Of a DNA stretch of 35,963 nt, positions 1-8,281 are shown piece by piece. Below the pieces are notes generated by a model. The model did no database searches and was not told the origin of the DNA. It was given only the letters and a program-made list of their open reading frames with translations. How positions within the stretch are numbered: the stretch's first letter is position 1; every line of letters starts with the position of its first letter. The DNA is from Thermohalobaculum sp964576075 (GTDB lineage: Bacteria > Pseudomonadota > Alphaproteobacteria > Rhodobacterales > Rhodobacteraceae): contig CAZNTX010000035.1 of the NCBI GenBank assembly GCA_964576075.1, positions 1 through 35,963 on the forward strand, in the 5' to 3' direction. Position numbers and translations under genes: made by a program.

Positions 1-31
1 GTGGGGGAGGCGGCGGGGCGGGGGCGCCCGG

Positions 32-1054
32 TCAGCCCGGCCCGCCCCCGGCCGTCTCGAGCCCCGGCAGGGTCCGCCGGACGAGCCCCGCCGCCCGCAT
101 CCAGGCGAGCGCATCCGCCATCGCCCGCGCCGTCGGGCCCGGGGCGAAACCGAGCTCCGCGCGGGCCCGCGCCGCATCGAAGCGCCGGCGCAGCCCCGCG
201 AGCCGCACCCCCGTGAGCAGCGCCCGCGGCGCGCGTCCCGTCGCCTGCGCGAGTGCCGCCTCCGCCCGAGCGGCCATCAGCGCCACCGCATAGGGCACCC
301 GCGCCGTCGGCCCCCGGAGCCCCGAGACCCGCTCGAAGAGCGCCACCAGCGCCTCGGTGTCCATGTCCTCCCCGGCCAGGAGATAACGCCGCCCGGCCCG
401 GCCGAGCTCCAGCGCCGCGACGGTCCCCGCCGCCACCGCGCGGATGTCGACGAAGTTCCACAAACAGTCGATCATCGCCGGCAGCCGGCCCTCGGCCATG
501 TCGCGCAGCATCGCGCCCGGCGGCGTCGGCCCATGATCTCCGGGCCCGATCGGCGCCGAGGGCAGCACGATCGCCACCGGCAGCGGCGCCTCGGCCGCCA
601 AGAGCTCGGCGCGCCGCTTCGAGGCGGGATAGGGGCCGAGCAGCGCCTCGGGGGCATGCTCCGCCGTCTCGTCGAGCACCGCCTCCCCGTCCCCGCGCCG
701 GCCGGAAACCAGCGTCGTGTAGCTCGAGACGAGCACCGCCCGGCCGACGCCCGCCGCCGCGGCGGCCTCTAGGACGATGCGCGTGCCCTCGGCGTTCACC
801 CGGTCGAAATCGCCCGGATCGCGCGCCCAGAGCCCGGTGATCGCGGCGGCGTGGATCGCCGCGTCGCAGCCCTCCGCCACGCGGCGCATCGCCTCCCCGT
901 CCGTCACCGAGGCGCGGCGGAGCTCGACCCCCGCCGGCAGCCCGGCCGGATCGCCCCGGAGATCGACGCCCACGACCGCATCCCCCCGCGCCGAGAGCGC
1001 CGCGACGAGGTGGCGGCCGAGGAAGCCGTCCGCCCCGGTGACGAGCACCCTCAC
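32..1054 (-). CDS. HpnA-like NAD-dependent epimerase/dehydratase (extended SDR)
   Basis: A 340-residue extended short-chain dehydrogenase that should bind NAD(P) and act on a nucleotide sugar, a sterol/hopanoid-linked sugar or a dihydroflavonol-like ketone. Seen: the Rossmann motif TGADGFLG at residues 6-13, a Ser-Ser pair at 110-111 and the catalytic YPASK (Tyr142, Lys146). The PSAPIGPGDHGPTPPG stretch and the following WNFVDIRAVAAG resemble the hopanoid-associated epimerase HpnA and dihydroflavonol-4-reductase relatives. The GTG start at 1054 is chosen because its GTGA overlaps the stop of the upstream gene by 4 nt and GGGAGGGG precedes it; an upstream in-frame extension would only run antisense to family-like sequence. 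It is the last gene of the minus-strand set starting at 5553. No other hopanoid gene is in the window, so the substrate is unknown; the fold assignment is firm, the HpnA link tentative. Confidence 0.82.
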   Translation of the reverse strand: MRVLVTGADGFLGRHLVAALSARGDAVVGVDLRGDPAGLPAGVELRRASVTDGEAMRRVAEGCDAAIHAAAITGLWARDPGDFDRVNAEGTRIVLEAAAAAGVGRAVLVSSYTTLVSGRRGDGEAVLDETAEHAPEALLGPYPASKRRAELLAAEAPLPVAIVLPSAPIGPGDHGPTPPGAMLRDMAEGRLPAMIDCLWNFVDIRAVAAGTVAALELGRAGRRYLLAGEDMDTEALVALFERVSGLRGPTARVPYAVALMAARAEAALAQATGRAPRALLTGVRLAGLRRRFDAARARAELGFAPGPTARAMADALAWMRAAGLVRRTLPGLETAGGGPG

Positions 1055-2145
1055 GCCGCGCCCCTCCCGCAGATGAGGAGCCCCGCCGCCCGCACCGAGC
1101 CCGCGACGAGCCGGCCGTCCGCCGTCAGCACCCCGACGGTCGCGCCGGGAAAGAGCCGGCCCGCGGGGTCGTCGAAGAGCGCCTCCACGGCCCCGGTCTC
1201 CGGGTCGAGGCGCACGAGGCGCGAGGGGGCGCGCTCCAGATGGCCGTAGCGGTAGAGCGCGAAGCGCGGCAGCCGGGGGTGCAGCGCGGCGACGAGCCCG
1301 CCGCCCGGCGCCGCCGTCAGATTGTCCGGCGCGCCGGGGAGCGGGTGGCGCGCCTCCGCCTCGCCGCCCGCGGCCGGCAGGATCGCCACCCGCCGCCCGC
1401 GCGTCTCGGCGACCGCGAGGCGCGTGTCCCCGGCTGCCTCCACCGCCGCGATGCCGTTGGCGAAGGCGAGCCCGCCGGAGAGCGCCACGAGCCGGGCGGC
1501 CGCGTCGTCGCCGGTGCCGATCCGCGCGAGCGCCCCGGTCGCGCCCCCGAAGGCGGCCTCGGCGAGGTCGATCCCCGGACAGCCCTCGCGGTCGAGCGTG
1601 AGCCGGGCCTCGACGCCGAAGAGCACCAGATCGTTCGCCGCGCAGAGCCCCGGATTGGGCAGCCGGCGGAGCGGCTCGAGCCCGTCCTCCCGGATCGCGT
1701 AGACCCGGATCTCGCGCCCCGCCGCGCCCTCGGGCCCGTAGGCCCGGTTGATCGCGAGGAGCTTGGCGGCGCGGGCGTCGATCCCGTGGGGGTGGAGCGG
1801 GCCGAAGAAGCCGCCGCGGTCGTCCCGGGCGAGGCGGACCGGCCCGGGCTCGGAGAGCGCTGCGAGGGGCAGGCGGTAGAGCCCGCCCTCCGGCGCCCTT
1901 CGCCCCTCGGCGGCGGCGGCCGCCGCCGCGAGCCGGTCCTCGGCGGAGAGGAAGAGCCAAGGGCCGTAGGCGGCGATGTCCTCCACCCCGCGGATCTCCG
2001 CGCCGGCCTCGTCGAGGAGTGCTAGGCGGCGGCAGTCCTCCGCGCCGAAGCGCGCCTCGAGCGCGGAGACCGGCCAGAAGACCCAGGCCCCGGCCCCCCC
2101 GAGCGCGGCGAGGAGAAGGAGCGCGAGCCCCGCCGCCCATCTCAT
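1051..2145 (-). CDS. Paraoxonase/arylesterase-like (SMP-30 type) beta-propeller
   Basis: A 364-residue protein with an N-terminal membrane or signal segment (about residues 3-21, MRWAAGLALLLLAALGGAGA) and a six-bladed propeller of the paraoxonase (PON)/SMP-30 superfamily. Motifs seen in the expected order are HPHGID, CAANDLV, FANGI and PDNL, which in PON1 contribute the calcium-binding Asn and Asp residues and the active-site His. Such enzymes are Ca2+-dependent lactonases or arylesterases, usually exported or membrane-anchored. ATG 2145 is chosen because ATGA overlaps the stop of the sulfotransferase gene by 4 nt, with GGAG about 10 nt upstream. Gene order (sulfotransferase, this gene, epimerase), with two 4-nt overlaps, indicates translational coupling. 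The exact substrate cannot be read from the sequence. Confidence 0.8.
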   Translation of the reverse strand: MRWAAGLALLLLAALGGAGAWVFWPVSALEARFGAEDCRRLALLDEAGAEIRGVEDIAAYGPWLFLSAEDRLAAAAAAAEGRRAPEGGLYRLPLAALSEPGPVRLARDDRGGFFGPLHPHGIDARAAKLLAINRAYGPEGAAGREIRVYAIREDGLEPLRRLPNPGLCAANDLVLFGVEARLTLDREGCPGIDLAEAAFGGATGALARIGTGDDAAARLVALSGGLAFANGIAAVEAAGDTRLAVAETRGRRVAILPAAGGEAEARHPLPGAPDNLTAAPGGGLVAALHPRLPRFALYRYGHLERAPSRLVRLDPETGAVEALFDDPAGRLFPGATVGVLTADGRLVAGSVRAAGLLICGRGAA

Positions 2146-3230
2146 CGCGCGGGCTCCGGAGCGGCATAGCCCCAACGCTCGATCCAGGGGGCGAGGGCCT
2201 CCGCCACCTTCTCGACCGCCGCCCGGTCGCCGCGGAAGGCGTTCTTCTCGAAGCTCTTCACGCTCGCGAGATAGGCGGCGAAGCGGGGGCGCGCGGCCTC
2301 CATCCCCTCGAGCCCGAGCCCCTCGTAGATCGCCTCGAGGGCGGCCATCGGCTCGCGGTCCAGCGTCTCGTAGGGCAGCTCGACGAAATCCGGCCGCCCC
2401 CAGCCCGCCGTCTCGGCCGCGAAGGCGCGCATCATCCGCTCGTAGACGCGCAGGATGGTGGCGTCGATGTCGAGCCCCTCGGGCCGGTCCTGCAACGCGA
2501 ATTGCGCGATCAGCTTGTCGTAGAAATTCCGCATCGAGAGAAAGACGTCAAAGGGATTTCTGTGGATGTGGATGAACTTCGCGCCGGGGAAGAGCCGGGC
2601 GAGGCGGGCGGGGCGCGCGGTGTAGACCGGGTTCTTGATCAGGAGCCGCGCGCCCTGGTCCTTGGCGAGCTTGCGCATCAGCAAGGTGAAGCGCGCCTCC
2701 CAGCCTGCGATCTCCGCCTCGGAGCAGCCCTCGAAGAACAGCCCCCGGTCGATCAGCCGGTCGAAGGCGCGGGGGAAGTAGATCCCGTGATAGAAGGACA
2801 GCGGCGACATGTTGGCCACCGCGATCTCGTCCTCCTGCGGCGAGGTGGGCGTGACGGGGATGTTGTCGATATAGCGCGTCTCGGGAAGCTGGCGCTCGAG
2901 CAGGGGCCGGAGACCGCGGGCGAGGGTGAACATGTCCCAGGGCAGCCCGGTGGCGAGCGGGGGGACATAGCCGAAGCCGCCATGGACGAGCGTGTTGTAG
3001 AGATGCGTGGTGCCGGAGCGCCAATGGCCGAGGATGAAGATCGGCGGGGGCATCTCCGAGACCTCGGGCAGCCGGCCGCGCAGCCAGAGCGCCTCGAGCG
3101 CGGAGACGGGGGCCCGGCCGAGCGCGGCGGCCCAGATGCCGGCCGCCTGTCCCCAGCGGTCGGGCCGCCCGCCGGCGCGGAAGACGGCGGCGAGCGTCGC
3201 GAGATCGGCCCCGCTCAGCGGATGCGCCAT
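2142..3230 (-). CDS. PAPS-dependent sulfotransferase (Sulfotransfer_3 type)
   Basis: A 362-residue cytoplasmic sulfotransferase that would move a sulfuryl group from PAPS to a hydroxyl or amine. The 5'-phosphosulfate loop is ILGHWRSGTT (residues 66-75) and the 3'-phosphate-binding motif is HRNPFDVFLSMRNF (223-236, with Arg224 and Ser232). A further conserved block, LLIKNPVYTARPARL, lies at about 197-210. Length and layout match bacterial stand-alone sulfotransferases of the family also called aryl or steroid sulfotransferase-like. ATG 3230 has a GGAGG five to six nt upstream; the frame is open far upstream but only antisense to the aminotransferase. It lies 16 nt after the aminotransferase stop and overlaps the paraoxonase-like gene by 4 nt. 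The acceptor is unknown; the neighbouring sugar-type epimerase and lactonase make a modified sugar, lipid or small metabolite plausible. Confidence 0.88.
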   Translation of the reverse strand: MAHPLSGADLATLAAVFRAGGRPDRWGQAAGIWAAALGRAPVSALEALWLRGRLPEVSEMPPPIFILGHWRSGTTHLYNTLVHGGFGYVPPLATGLPWDMFTLARGLRPLLERQLPETRYIDNIPVTPTSPQEDEIAVANMSPLSFYHGIYFPRAFDRLIDRGLFFEGCSEAEIAGWEARFTLLMRKLAKDQGARLLIKNPVYTARPARLARLFPGAKFIHIHRNPFDVFLSMRNFYDKLIAQFALQDRPEGLDIDATILRVYERMMRAFAAETAGWGRPDFVELPYETLDREPMAALEAIYEGLGLEGMEAARPRFAAYLASVKSFEKNAFRGDRAAVEKVAEALAPWIERWGYAAPEPAR

Positions 3231-3246
3231 CGGGGCCTCCCGCGCC

Positions 3247-4377
3247 TCAGCCCGCCCGCCGCGTGGGGCGCGCCGCCCGCGCCTCGGCGAGCGCCGCCGG
3301 CAGGGCCTCGGCGAAGACGGCCATCTCGGGCTCCGGCGCGCAGGAGACGCGGATGCAGCGGTCGAGCGGGGCCACCCCCGGCATGCGCACGAAGACGTCG
3401 CGCGCGAGCAGCCCCTCGAGCACCGCGCGGGCGAAGGCGCCGTCGCCCCCGCAGTCGATCGCGACGAAATTGGTGGCCGAGGGGAGCGCGGCGAGGCCGT
3501 TCGCCTCGGCGATGGCGCGCAGCCGCTCCCGGCTTTCGGCGACCTGCGCGCGCACCCGGTCGAGATGCTGCGTGTCCGAGAGCGCGGCGAGCGCCGCCGC
3601 CTGCGCCATGCGGTTGACGCCGAAATGGTTGCGGATGCGCTCGAACCCCGCCACGAGGTCCGGATGGCCGACGGTATAGCCGATCCGGAGCCCCGCGAGC
3701 CCCTGCGCCTTGGAGAAGGTGCGGAAGCGCAGGACCCCGCCGTCGCCCGCATCGAAGGGCGGGGCGGTGCCCTCCGGGGCGAGCTCGACATAGGCCTCGT
3801 CGAGGCAGAGCAGGCAGTCCGCAGGCAGCGTCTCGCGGAAGGCCGTTACCGCCTCGGCGGGGTGGTGGCTGCCCATCGGGTTGTCCGGGTTGGAGAGATA
3901 GACGAGGCGCGCGCCGGTCTCGTGCGCGGCGGCGGAGAGGGCGTCGAGGTTCTCGTGATCGCCCTTGTAGGGCACCTTGACGAGCCGCCCGCCGAAGCCT
4001 GCGACATGGTAGTTGAAGGTCGGGTAGGCACCCTCGGAGGTGACCACCGGATCGCCCTGCCCGACCATCAGGCGCACGGTGAGGCCGAGGAGCCCGTCGA
4101 TCCCCTCCCCGACGACCACCGCCTCCGCGGGCACGCCGTGGCGCGCCGCGAGCACCTCGCGCAGCGCGTGCGAGGTGGAATCGCAATAGCGCCACATCTC
4201 GGGGGCTGCGGCGCGCATCGCCTCGACGGCCTTGGGCGAGGGGCCGAAGCCGGATTCGTTGGCGCCGATGCGGGCGGCGAAGGGGCGGCCGCGGGCGCGC
4301 TCCTGCGTCTCCGGCCCGACGAACGGCACCGTCGCGGGCAGCGCCGCGACGAGCGGGGTGAAGGGTGGATGGGTCAT
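3247..4377 (-). CDS. HisC-like class I/II PLP aminotransferase
   Basis: A 376-residue fold-type I aminotransferase of the histidinol-phosphate aminotransferase group. Seen: the N-terminal ANESGFGPSP substrate-binding block (39-48), NPDNPMG with Asn166, the cofactor-contacting Asp193/Tyr196 in DEAYVE, and the PLP lysine Lys223 in FSKAQGLAGLRIGY. The C-terminal Arg of CIRVSC would bind the substrate carboxylate. ATG 4377 (MTHPPF) is preferred to upstream in-frame starts because family similarity begins there. It follows the sugar dehydrogenase by 39 nt and precedes the sulfotransferase by 16 nt. No other histidine biosynthesis gene is nearby, so it could be the genome's HisC, an aromatic aminotransferase, or an enzyme of the pathway run by this operon; sequence alone does not decide. 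Confidence 0.85.
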   Translation of the reverse strand: MTHPPFTPLVAALPATVPFVGPETQERARGRPFAARIGANESGFGPSPKAVEAMRAAAPEMWRYCDSTSHALREVLAARHGVPAEAVVVGEGIDGLLGLTVRLMVGQGDPVVTSEGAYPTFNYHVAGFGGRLVKVPYKGDHENLDALSAAAHETGARLVYLSNPDNPMGSHHPAEAVTAFRETLPADCLLCLDEAYVELAPEGTAPPFDAGDGGVLRFRTFSKAQGLAGLRIGYTVGHPDLVAGFERIRNHFGVNRMAQAAALAALSDTQHLDRVRAQVAESRERLRAIAEANGLAALPSATNFVAIDCGGDGAFARAVLEGLLARDVFVRMPGVAPLDRCIRVSCAPEPEMAVFAEALPAALAEARAARPTRRAG

Positions 4378-4416
4378 GCGCGCGACCCTATCGCCCCGGC
4401 CCGGCCGCGCCAAGGG

Positions 4417-5553
4417 TCAGGGCGCGGGGCGGACGCGGTAGAGCCCGCCGTCCCACTCGTCGGTCAGGAACCAGAGCGCGCCGTCCGGCCCCTCGCGGAC
4501 GTCGCGCACCCGGCCGAACGCGCCGGCGAAGAGCCGCTCGGCCTCGCGGAGGCCGTCTCCGCTGCGCTCGACCCGGGAGATCAGCTCGAATTTGAGTGCG
4601 CCGACGAAGATGTCGCCCTCCCACTCGGGCCAGAGCTTGCCAGAATAGATCGTCATGCCGGAGGGGGCGATCGAGGGGTCCCAATAGAACTCCGGCTGCT
4701 CGAGCCCCTCGGCGCGCTGCGCGGGGAATTCCCCGCCCCAATAATGGGTGCCGTAGGAGATCAGCGGCCAGCCGTAGTTCTTGCCGGGCTCCGGGCGGTT
4801 GATCTCGTCGCCGCCGCGCGCGCCGTGCTCGACGGTCCAGAGCCGGCCCTCCGCGTCGAGCGCCGCGCCCTGCGGATTGCGGTGGCCGAGCGACCAGATC
4901 TCGGGCTTGGTGCCGGGGGTGTCCACGAACGGGTTGTCCGCGGGGATCGACCCGTCGCGGGCGATGCGCACGACCTTGCCGATGGTCTTGTCCCGGTCCT
5001 GCGCGAGGGGGCGGTTGGCGCGGTCGCCGATGGTGACGAAGAGCGTCCCGTCCGCCCGCTCGACGATGCGGGAGCCGAAATGCCGGCCGGAGTCGATCGG
5101 CGGATCCTGCGCGAAGATAACCCGGAGATCCTCGAGCGCATCGGCCCCCTCGGAGAGCCGGGCGACGGCGACGGTGGTGCGCGTCTCCACCCCGTCGGGC
5201 GCGACATAGGCCAGGAAGATCTCCCGGGTCTCGGCGAAGTCCCGCGCCGCGGCGACGTCGAGGAGCCCGCCCTGCCCGATCACCGCGATGTCCGGCAGGC
5301 CCGCGACCTCGGTGCGCGCGCCCTCCGCCCCGAGATGCCAGAGCGTGCCGCCGATCTCGGTGACGAGCATCTCGCCCGCGGGGAGGAAGGCCACCGCCCA
5401 GGGGCTCTCGAACGGCCCCGCGACGCGCTCGACCTCCACCGTCCCGGCCGAGGTCTCGAACTGCCGCGCCTCCGCCTCGCGCCCGGAACTCAGCGCGAGG
5501 ACGCACCCCGCGAGCGCCGCGCTCATCAATCCGCCTGCCAGCATCAGTCGCAT
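4417..5553 (-). CDS. Exported PQQ-dependent aldose sugar dehydrogenase (GSDH family)
   Basis: A 378-residue secreted six-bladed propeller of the soluble glucose dehydrogenase / YliI (Asd) family, which oxidises sugars or related alcohols in the periplasm using PQQ and calcium. Seen: an N-terminal signal with LAGC at residues 14-17, which could be a lipobox, although EAEA followed by RQF would also suit signal peptidase I; the catalytic-His block SGRHFGSRI; GDRANRPLAQDRDKTIGKVVRI; HRNPQGAALD; VEHGARGGDEIN; and DPSIAPSGM. All are hallmarks of the family. The ATG at 5553 has GAGGAGG about 7 nt upstream. It is the promoter-proximal gene of the minus-strand set 5553-32. Whether PQQ is the true cofactor cannot be told from sequence, because some relatives are annotated without biochemical proof. 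Confidence 0.85.
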   Translation of the reverse strand: MRLMLAGGLMSAALAGCVLALSSGREAEARQFETSAGTVEVERVAGPFESPWAVAFLPAGEMLVTEIGGTLWHLGAEGARTEVAGLPDIAVIGQGGLLDVAAARDFAETREIFLAYVAPDGVETRTTVAVARLSEGADALEDLRVIFAQDPPIDSGRHFGSRIVERADGTLFVTIGDRANRPLAQDRDKTIGKVVRIARDGSIPADNPFVDTPGTKPEIWSLGHRNPQGAALDAEGRLWTVEHGARGGDEINRPEPGKNYGWPLISYGTHYWGGEFPAQRAEGLEQPEFYWDPSIAPSGMTIYSGKLWPEWEGDIFVGALKFELISRVERSGDGLREAERLFAGAFGRVRDVREGPDGALWFLTDEWDGGLYRVRPAP

Positions 5554-5626
5554 CGCCGCCTCCTCGCTGCTGTCGCCGAGAAGGTTTGGCCGGTGGGGCG
5601 AGATTGCAAGGGCCGGCGGGGCGGGG

Positions 5627-6100
5627 TCAGTAGCGGGCGCGGAAGGCCTGGCCGAGATCCTTGCGCAGGTCGGTCTCGGTGACGGAGACGGTTTGCGCCG
5701 TCTTGACCGCCTCCGTCGGGGGCTTGCCCTTGGCCACCGCGAGGGTGCCGCCGGTCTTTTTCAGCTTGATCCGCTCGTCCTTGGCCAGCGGCTCGGCCTC
5801 CGCGCCGGTCTGGAGGACGACGATCTTCCCGTCCTTCACCGTCGCGCCCTTGCGGGAGAGCTTGGCGGCGATGTCCTCCATGTCCTTGCCGAGCGCCTGC
5901 AACGCCTCGTCGAGCGCCTTGGCGGCCGCGCCCGCATCGTCCTTGCCCCGCGCCGCCGCCTCGAGCCGCTTGGCCGCGGCGTCGAGCCCCGCAGGCGCCT
6001 TGCCCCCGGTCGAGCGGATCAGCGCCACCAGCTTCTTGATCCCCGCGATCTGGCGCTTGATCGCCTTCAGTTCCTTGTCGGAGAGTTCGGAGTCCGGCAT
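5627..6100 (-). CDS. Unrecognised Lys-rich helical protein
   Basis: A 157-residue protein I cannot place in a family. By hand count it has about 22 Lys against 9 Arg, unusual in a genome this rich in Arg codons, and no Cys or Trp. Residues about 4-90 look like helices broken by Gly/Pro (repeated AAAK/EAL patterns); the rest (VKDGKIVVLQTG, GGTLAVAKGK) looks like short beta strands. No signal peptide or membrane segment is visible, so it should be cytoplasmic. Codon choice at third positions is like its neighbours, which suggests it is resident rather than newly acquired. ATG 6100 follows AGAGAGGTGG, which is partly embedded in a perfect palindrome. It sits alone between the sugar dehydrogenase (73 nt) and hemB (63 nt), both on the same strand. 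Confidence 0.75.
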   Translation of the reverse strand: MPDSELSDKELKAIKRQIAGIKKLVALIRSTGGKAPAGLDAAAKRLEAAARGKDDAGAAAKALDEALQALGKDMEDIAAKLSRKGATVKDGKIVVLQTGAEAEPLAKDERIKLKKTGGTLAVAKGKPPTEAVKTAQTVSVTETDLRKDLGQAFRARY

Positions 6101-6109
6101 GTCCCACCT

Positions 6110-6125
6110 CTCTCACCGGTGAGAG
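6110..6125. promoter_or_regulatory. 16-bp perfect palindrome at the ribosome binding site of the 157-residue gene
   Basis: CTCTCACCGGTGAGAG is a perfect 16-bp palindrome whose edge is 10 nt from the ATG at 6100. On the minus strand its GAGAG half runs into the Shine-Dalgarno-like AGAGAGGTGG. It could be a dimeric repressor operator or, in RNA, a structure that covers part of the ribosome site; a zero-loop hairpin is unfavourable, so the DNA-operator reading is more likely. The symmetry is observed; its function is inferred. Confidence 0.4.
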
Positions 6126-6163
6126 GGTAGCAACCGACGAGCGGCGGGATCAAGGGCGGCGGC

Positions 6164-7153
6164 TCAGCCCTGCATCGCCTCGGCGAGGTCGAGCGCGAAA
6201 TAGGTCAGCACGCCGGCGCAGCCCGCCCGCTTGAAGGCCAGGAGGCTCTCGGGGATCGCCGAGGCGTCGAGCCAGCCGCGGTCGATCGCGCCCTTGAGCA
6301 TCGCGTATTCGCCGGAGACCTGGTAGGCGAAGGTCGGCACGCCGGTCTCGGCGACCTTCCGGCAGATGTCGAGATAGGGCATGCCGGGCTTGACCATCAC
6401 CATATCCGCCCCCTCGAAGACGTCGTGCGCGGTCTCCGAAAGCGCCTCGCGGGCGTTCGCGGGGTCCATCTGATAGGTCTTCTTGTCGCCGGCGAGCGCG
6501 CCGCCCGAGCCCACCGCGTCGCGGAACGGCCCGTAGAAGGCGGAGGCGTATTTCGCGGCGTAGCTCATCACCGCGACATGCTCGTGGCCCTCCCGCTCGA
6601 GCGCGCGGCGGATGACGCCGACACGCCCGTCCATCATGTCCGACGGCCCGAGGATGTCCGCCCCCGCCTCGGCCTGCACGAGCGCCTGGCGCTCGAGGCA
6701 GTCGAGCGTCTCGTCGTTGACCACCTCCTCGCCGCGCACGATCCCGTCATGGCCGAGCGCGTTGTATGGGTCGAGCGCCACGTCGAGCAGCACCCCGATC
6801 TCGGGCACCGCCGCCTTCACCGCCCGCGTCGCCCGGCAGACGAGGTTCTCCGGGTTCCAGGCCTCCTCGCAGCCCTCGGTCTTCTTCGCCGGATCGGTGT
6901 AGGGGAAGATCGCGATGGCCGGCACCGAGAGCGCGGCCGCGCGCCGAGCCGCCTCCACCACCCGGTCGACGGTCATCCGCTCCACCCCCGGCATCGCGCC
7001 CACGGGTTCGGCCGCGTTCTCCCCCTCCATCACGAAGCAGGGCCAGATGAAGTCCGACGGTGCGAGACGGGTCTCGGCGACGAGCGCGCGCATCCAGGGG
7101 GTGCGCCGCAGCCGGCGGGGGCGGCTCGCGGGGAACGGGGCGGGTTGCAGCAT
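6164..7153 (-). CDS. hemB: Delta-aminolevulinic acid dehydratase (porphobilinogen synthase)
   Basis: HemB condenses two 5-aminolevulinate molecules to porphobilinogen in heme (and, where present, bacteriochlorophyll and B12) synthesis; it is cytoplasmic and usually octameric. The 329-residue length is normal. Both catalytic lysines are present: Lys201 in MSYAAKYASAFYGPF and Lys255 in VMVKPGMPYLD. The metal region DVALDPYNALGHDG (124-137) has Asp/Ala where zinc enzymes have cysteines, so this is the Mg/K-dependent type known from many alphaproteobacteria and Pseudomonas. ATG 7153 is chosen because the N-terminal RPRRLRRTPWMR block typical of the family starts just after it and AGAGGA lies about 9 nt upstream; upstream in-frame starts would overlap the divergent gene at 7217. 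Transcribed away from the 3-hydroxyisobutyryl-CoA hydrolase gene. Confidence 0.97.
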   Translation of the reverse strand: MLQPAPFPASRPRRLRRTPWMRALVAETRLAPSDFIWPCFVMEGENAAEPVGAMPGVERMTVDRVVEAARRAAALSVPAIAIFPYTDPAKKTEGCEEAWNPENLVCRATRAVKAAVPEIGVLLDVALDPYNALGHDGIVRGEEVVNDETLDCLERQALVQAEAGADILGPSDMMDGRVGVIRRALEREGHEHVAVMSYAAKYASAFYGPFRDAVGSGGALAGDKKTYQMDPANAREALSETAHDVFEGADMVMVKPGMPYLDICRKVAETGVPTFAYQVSGEYAMLKGAIDRGWLDASAIPESLLAFKRAGCAGVLTYFALDLAEAMQG

Positions 7154-7216
7154 CGGGCGGGGTCCTCTAATCCGGATCGGCGCGGAGAGTGGCACGGGGG
7201 GCCTCTGGCGGGCAAG

Positions 7217-8281
7217 ATGGCGGATGTGACCTTCGAGATCCGGGGCCGGCTCGGCCTCGTCACCCTGGCCCGGCCGGAGGCGCTCAACGCGCTGACCCAC
7301 GAGATGGTGCGCGCGCTCGACGCCCGCCTCGCGGACTGGGCGACCGATCCGGCCGTCGATCTCGTCGCGATCCGCGGCGCGGGCGGGCGCGCCTTCTCAG
7401 CCGGCGGGGACATCCGCGCGCTCTACGAGGCCGGGCGCCCCGGGGGCGAGCGGGGCCGGGCCAACTTCCCCTTCTATGCCGACGAATACCGCCTCAATGC
7501 CCGCATAAAGCGCTTCCCCAAGCCCTATGTCGCGCTGATGGACGGGATCGTGATGGGCGGCGGCGTGGGCGTCTCGATCCATGCGGCCCGGCGGATCGCG
7601 GGCGATGCCACCCGCTTCGCCATGCCGGAGACCGGGATCGGCCTCTTCCCGGATGTGGGCGGGACCTGGTTCCTGCCGCGCCTGCCGGGCGAGGTGGGGA
7701 TGTGGCTCGCCCTCACCGGGGCGCGCCTCGGCCCGGTCGACGCGCTCGCGGCGGAGGTCTGCGACCACTATCTGCCCTCCGACCGGTTCGAGGAGCTTCT
7801 CGACGCGCTCGCCGCCCTCGAGATCGGCGCGCGCGAGCCGCTCGAGGCGGTCGATTGGACCATCGAGGCCTTCGCCCGGCAGCCCGAGGGGCCGAGCATC
7901 CTCGCCGAGCACCGCGACCGGATCGACCGGCTCTTCGCCGGCGACAGCGTCGAGGCGGTGCTCGCGGCGCTCGACGGCGACGAGCACTACTGGTCCGGCG
8001 AGCAGCGCGCGGCGATCCTCGAGAAGTCCCCGACCTCGACCAGGATCGCCTTCCGCCAGATCCGCGAGGGGGCGGGGCTCTCCTTCGAGGCCTGCATGGC
8101 CCTCGAATACCGCCTCGCGCGCTTCTGCATGACCCATGGGGATTTCTACGAGGGCGTGCGCACCACGATCCTCGACAAGAACGACACGCCCCGCTGGGCG
8201 CCCCCGACCCTCGCCGAGGTCGACCCCGCCACGATCGACGCCGCCTTCGCGCCCCTCGGGCCAGACGAGCTCTCCCTCTGA
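7217..8281 (+). CDS. 3-hydroxyisobutyryl-CoA hydrolase (enoyl-CoA hydratase superfamily)
   Basis: A 354-residue crotonase-fold protein that is longer than ordinary enoyl-CoA hydratases and carries the C-terminal extension of 3-hydroxyisobutyryl-CoA hydrolases, which release 3-hydroxyisobutyrate in valine breakdown. Seen: the oxyanion-hole loop SAGGDIRALYE (61-71), the second glycine loop GIVMGGGVG (110-118), and METGIGLFPDVGGT with Glu138 and Asp146, the residues placed as catalytic in this subfamily. The C-terminal KSPTSTRIAFRQIREG and FCMTHGDFYEGVR blocks are also typical. ATG 7217 is the only start that fits the family N-terminus (MADVTFEIRGRLGLVTLARP). It is divergent from hemB with only 63 nt between starts, so promoters must overlap. 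A branched-chain acyl-CoA role is the default; other valine genes are not in the window. Confidence 0.9.
   Translation: MADVTFEIRGRLGLVTLARPEALNALTHEMVRALDARLADWATDPAVDLVAIRGAGGRAFSAGGDIRALYEAGRPGGERGRANFPFYADEYRLNARIKRFPKPYVALMDGIVMGGGVGVSIHAARRIAGDATRFAMPETGIGLFPDVGGTWFLPRLPGEVGMWLALTGARLGPVDALAAEVCDHYLPSDRFEELLDALAALEIGAREPLEAVDWTIEAFARQPEGPSILAEHRDRIDRLFAGDSVEAVLAALDGDEHYWSGEQRAAILEKSPTSTRIAFRQIREGAGLSFEACMALEYRLARFCMTHGDFYEGVRTTILDKNDTPRWAPPTLAEVDPATIDAAFAPLGPDELSL

Noticed and set aside
3007..5682. An 891-codon open frame on the plus strand across the aminotransferase and sugar dehydrogenase genes.
   Set aside because: It is antisense to two recognisable families, is Arg/Ala/Gly/Glu-rich without any domain, and exists because GC-ending third codon positions suppress stop codons.
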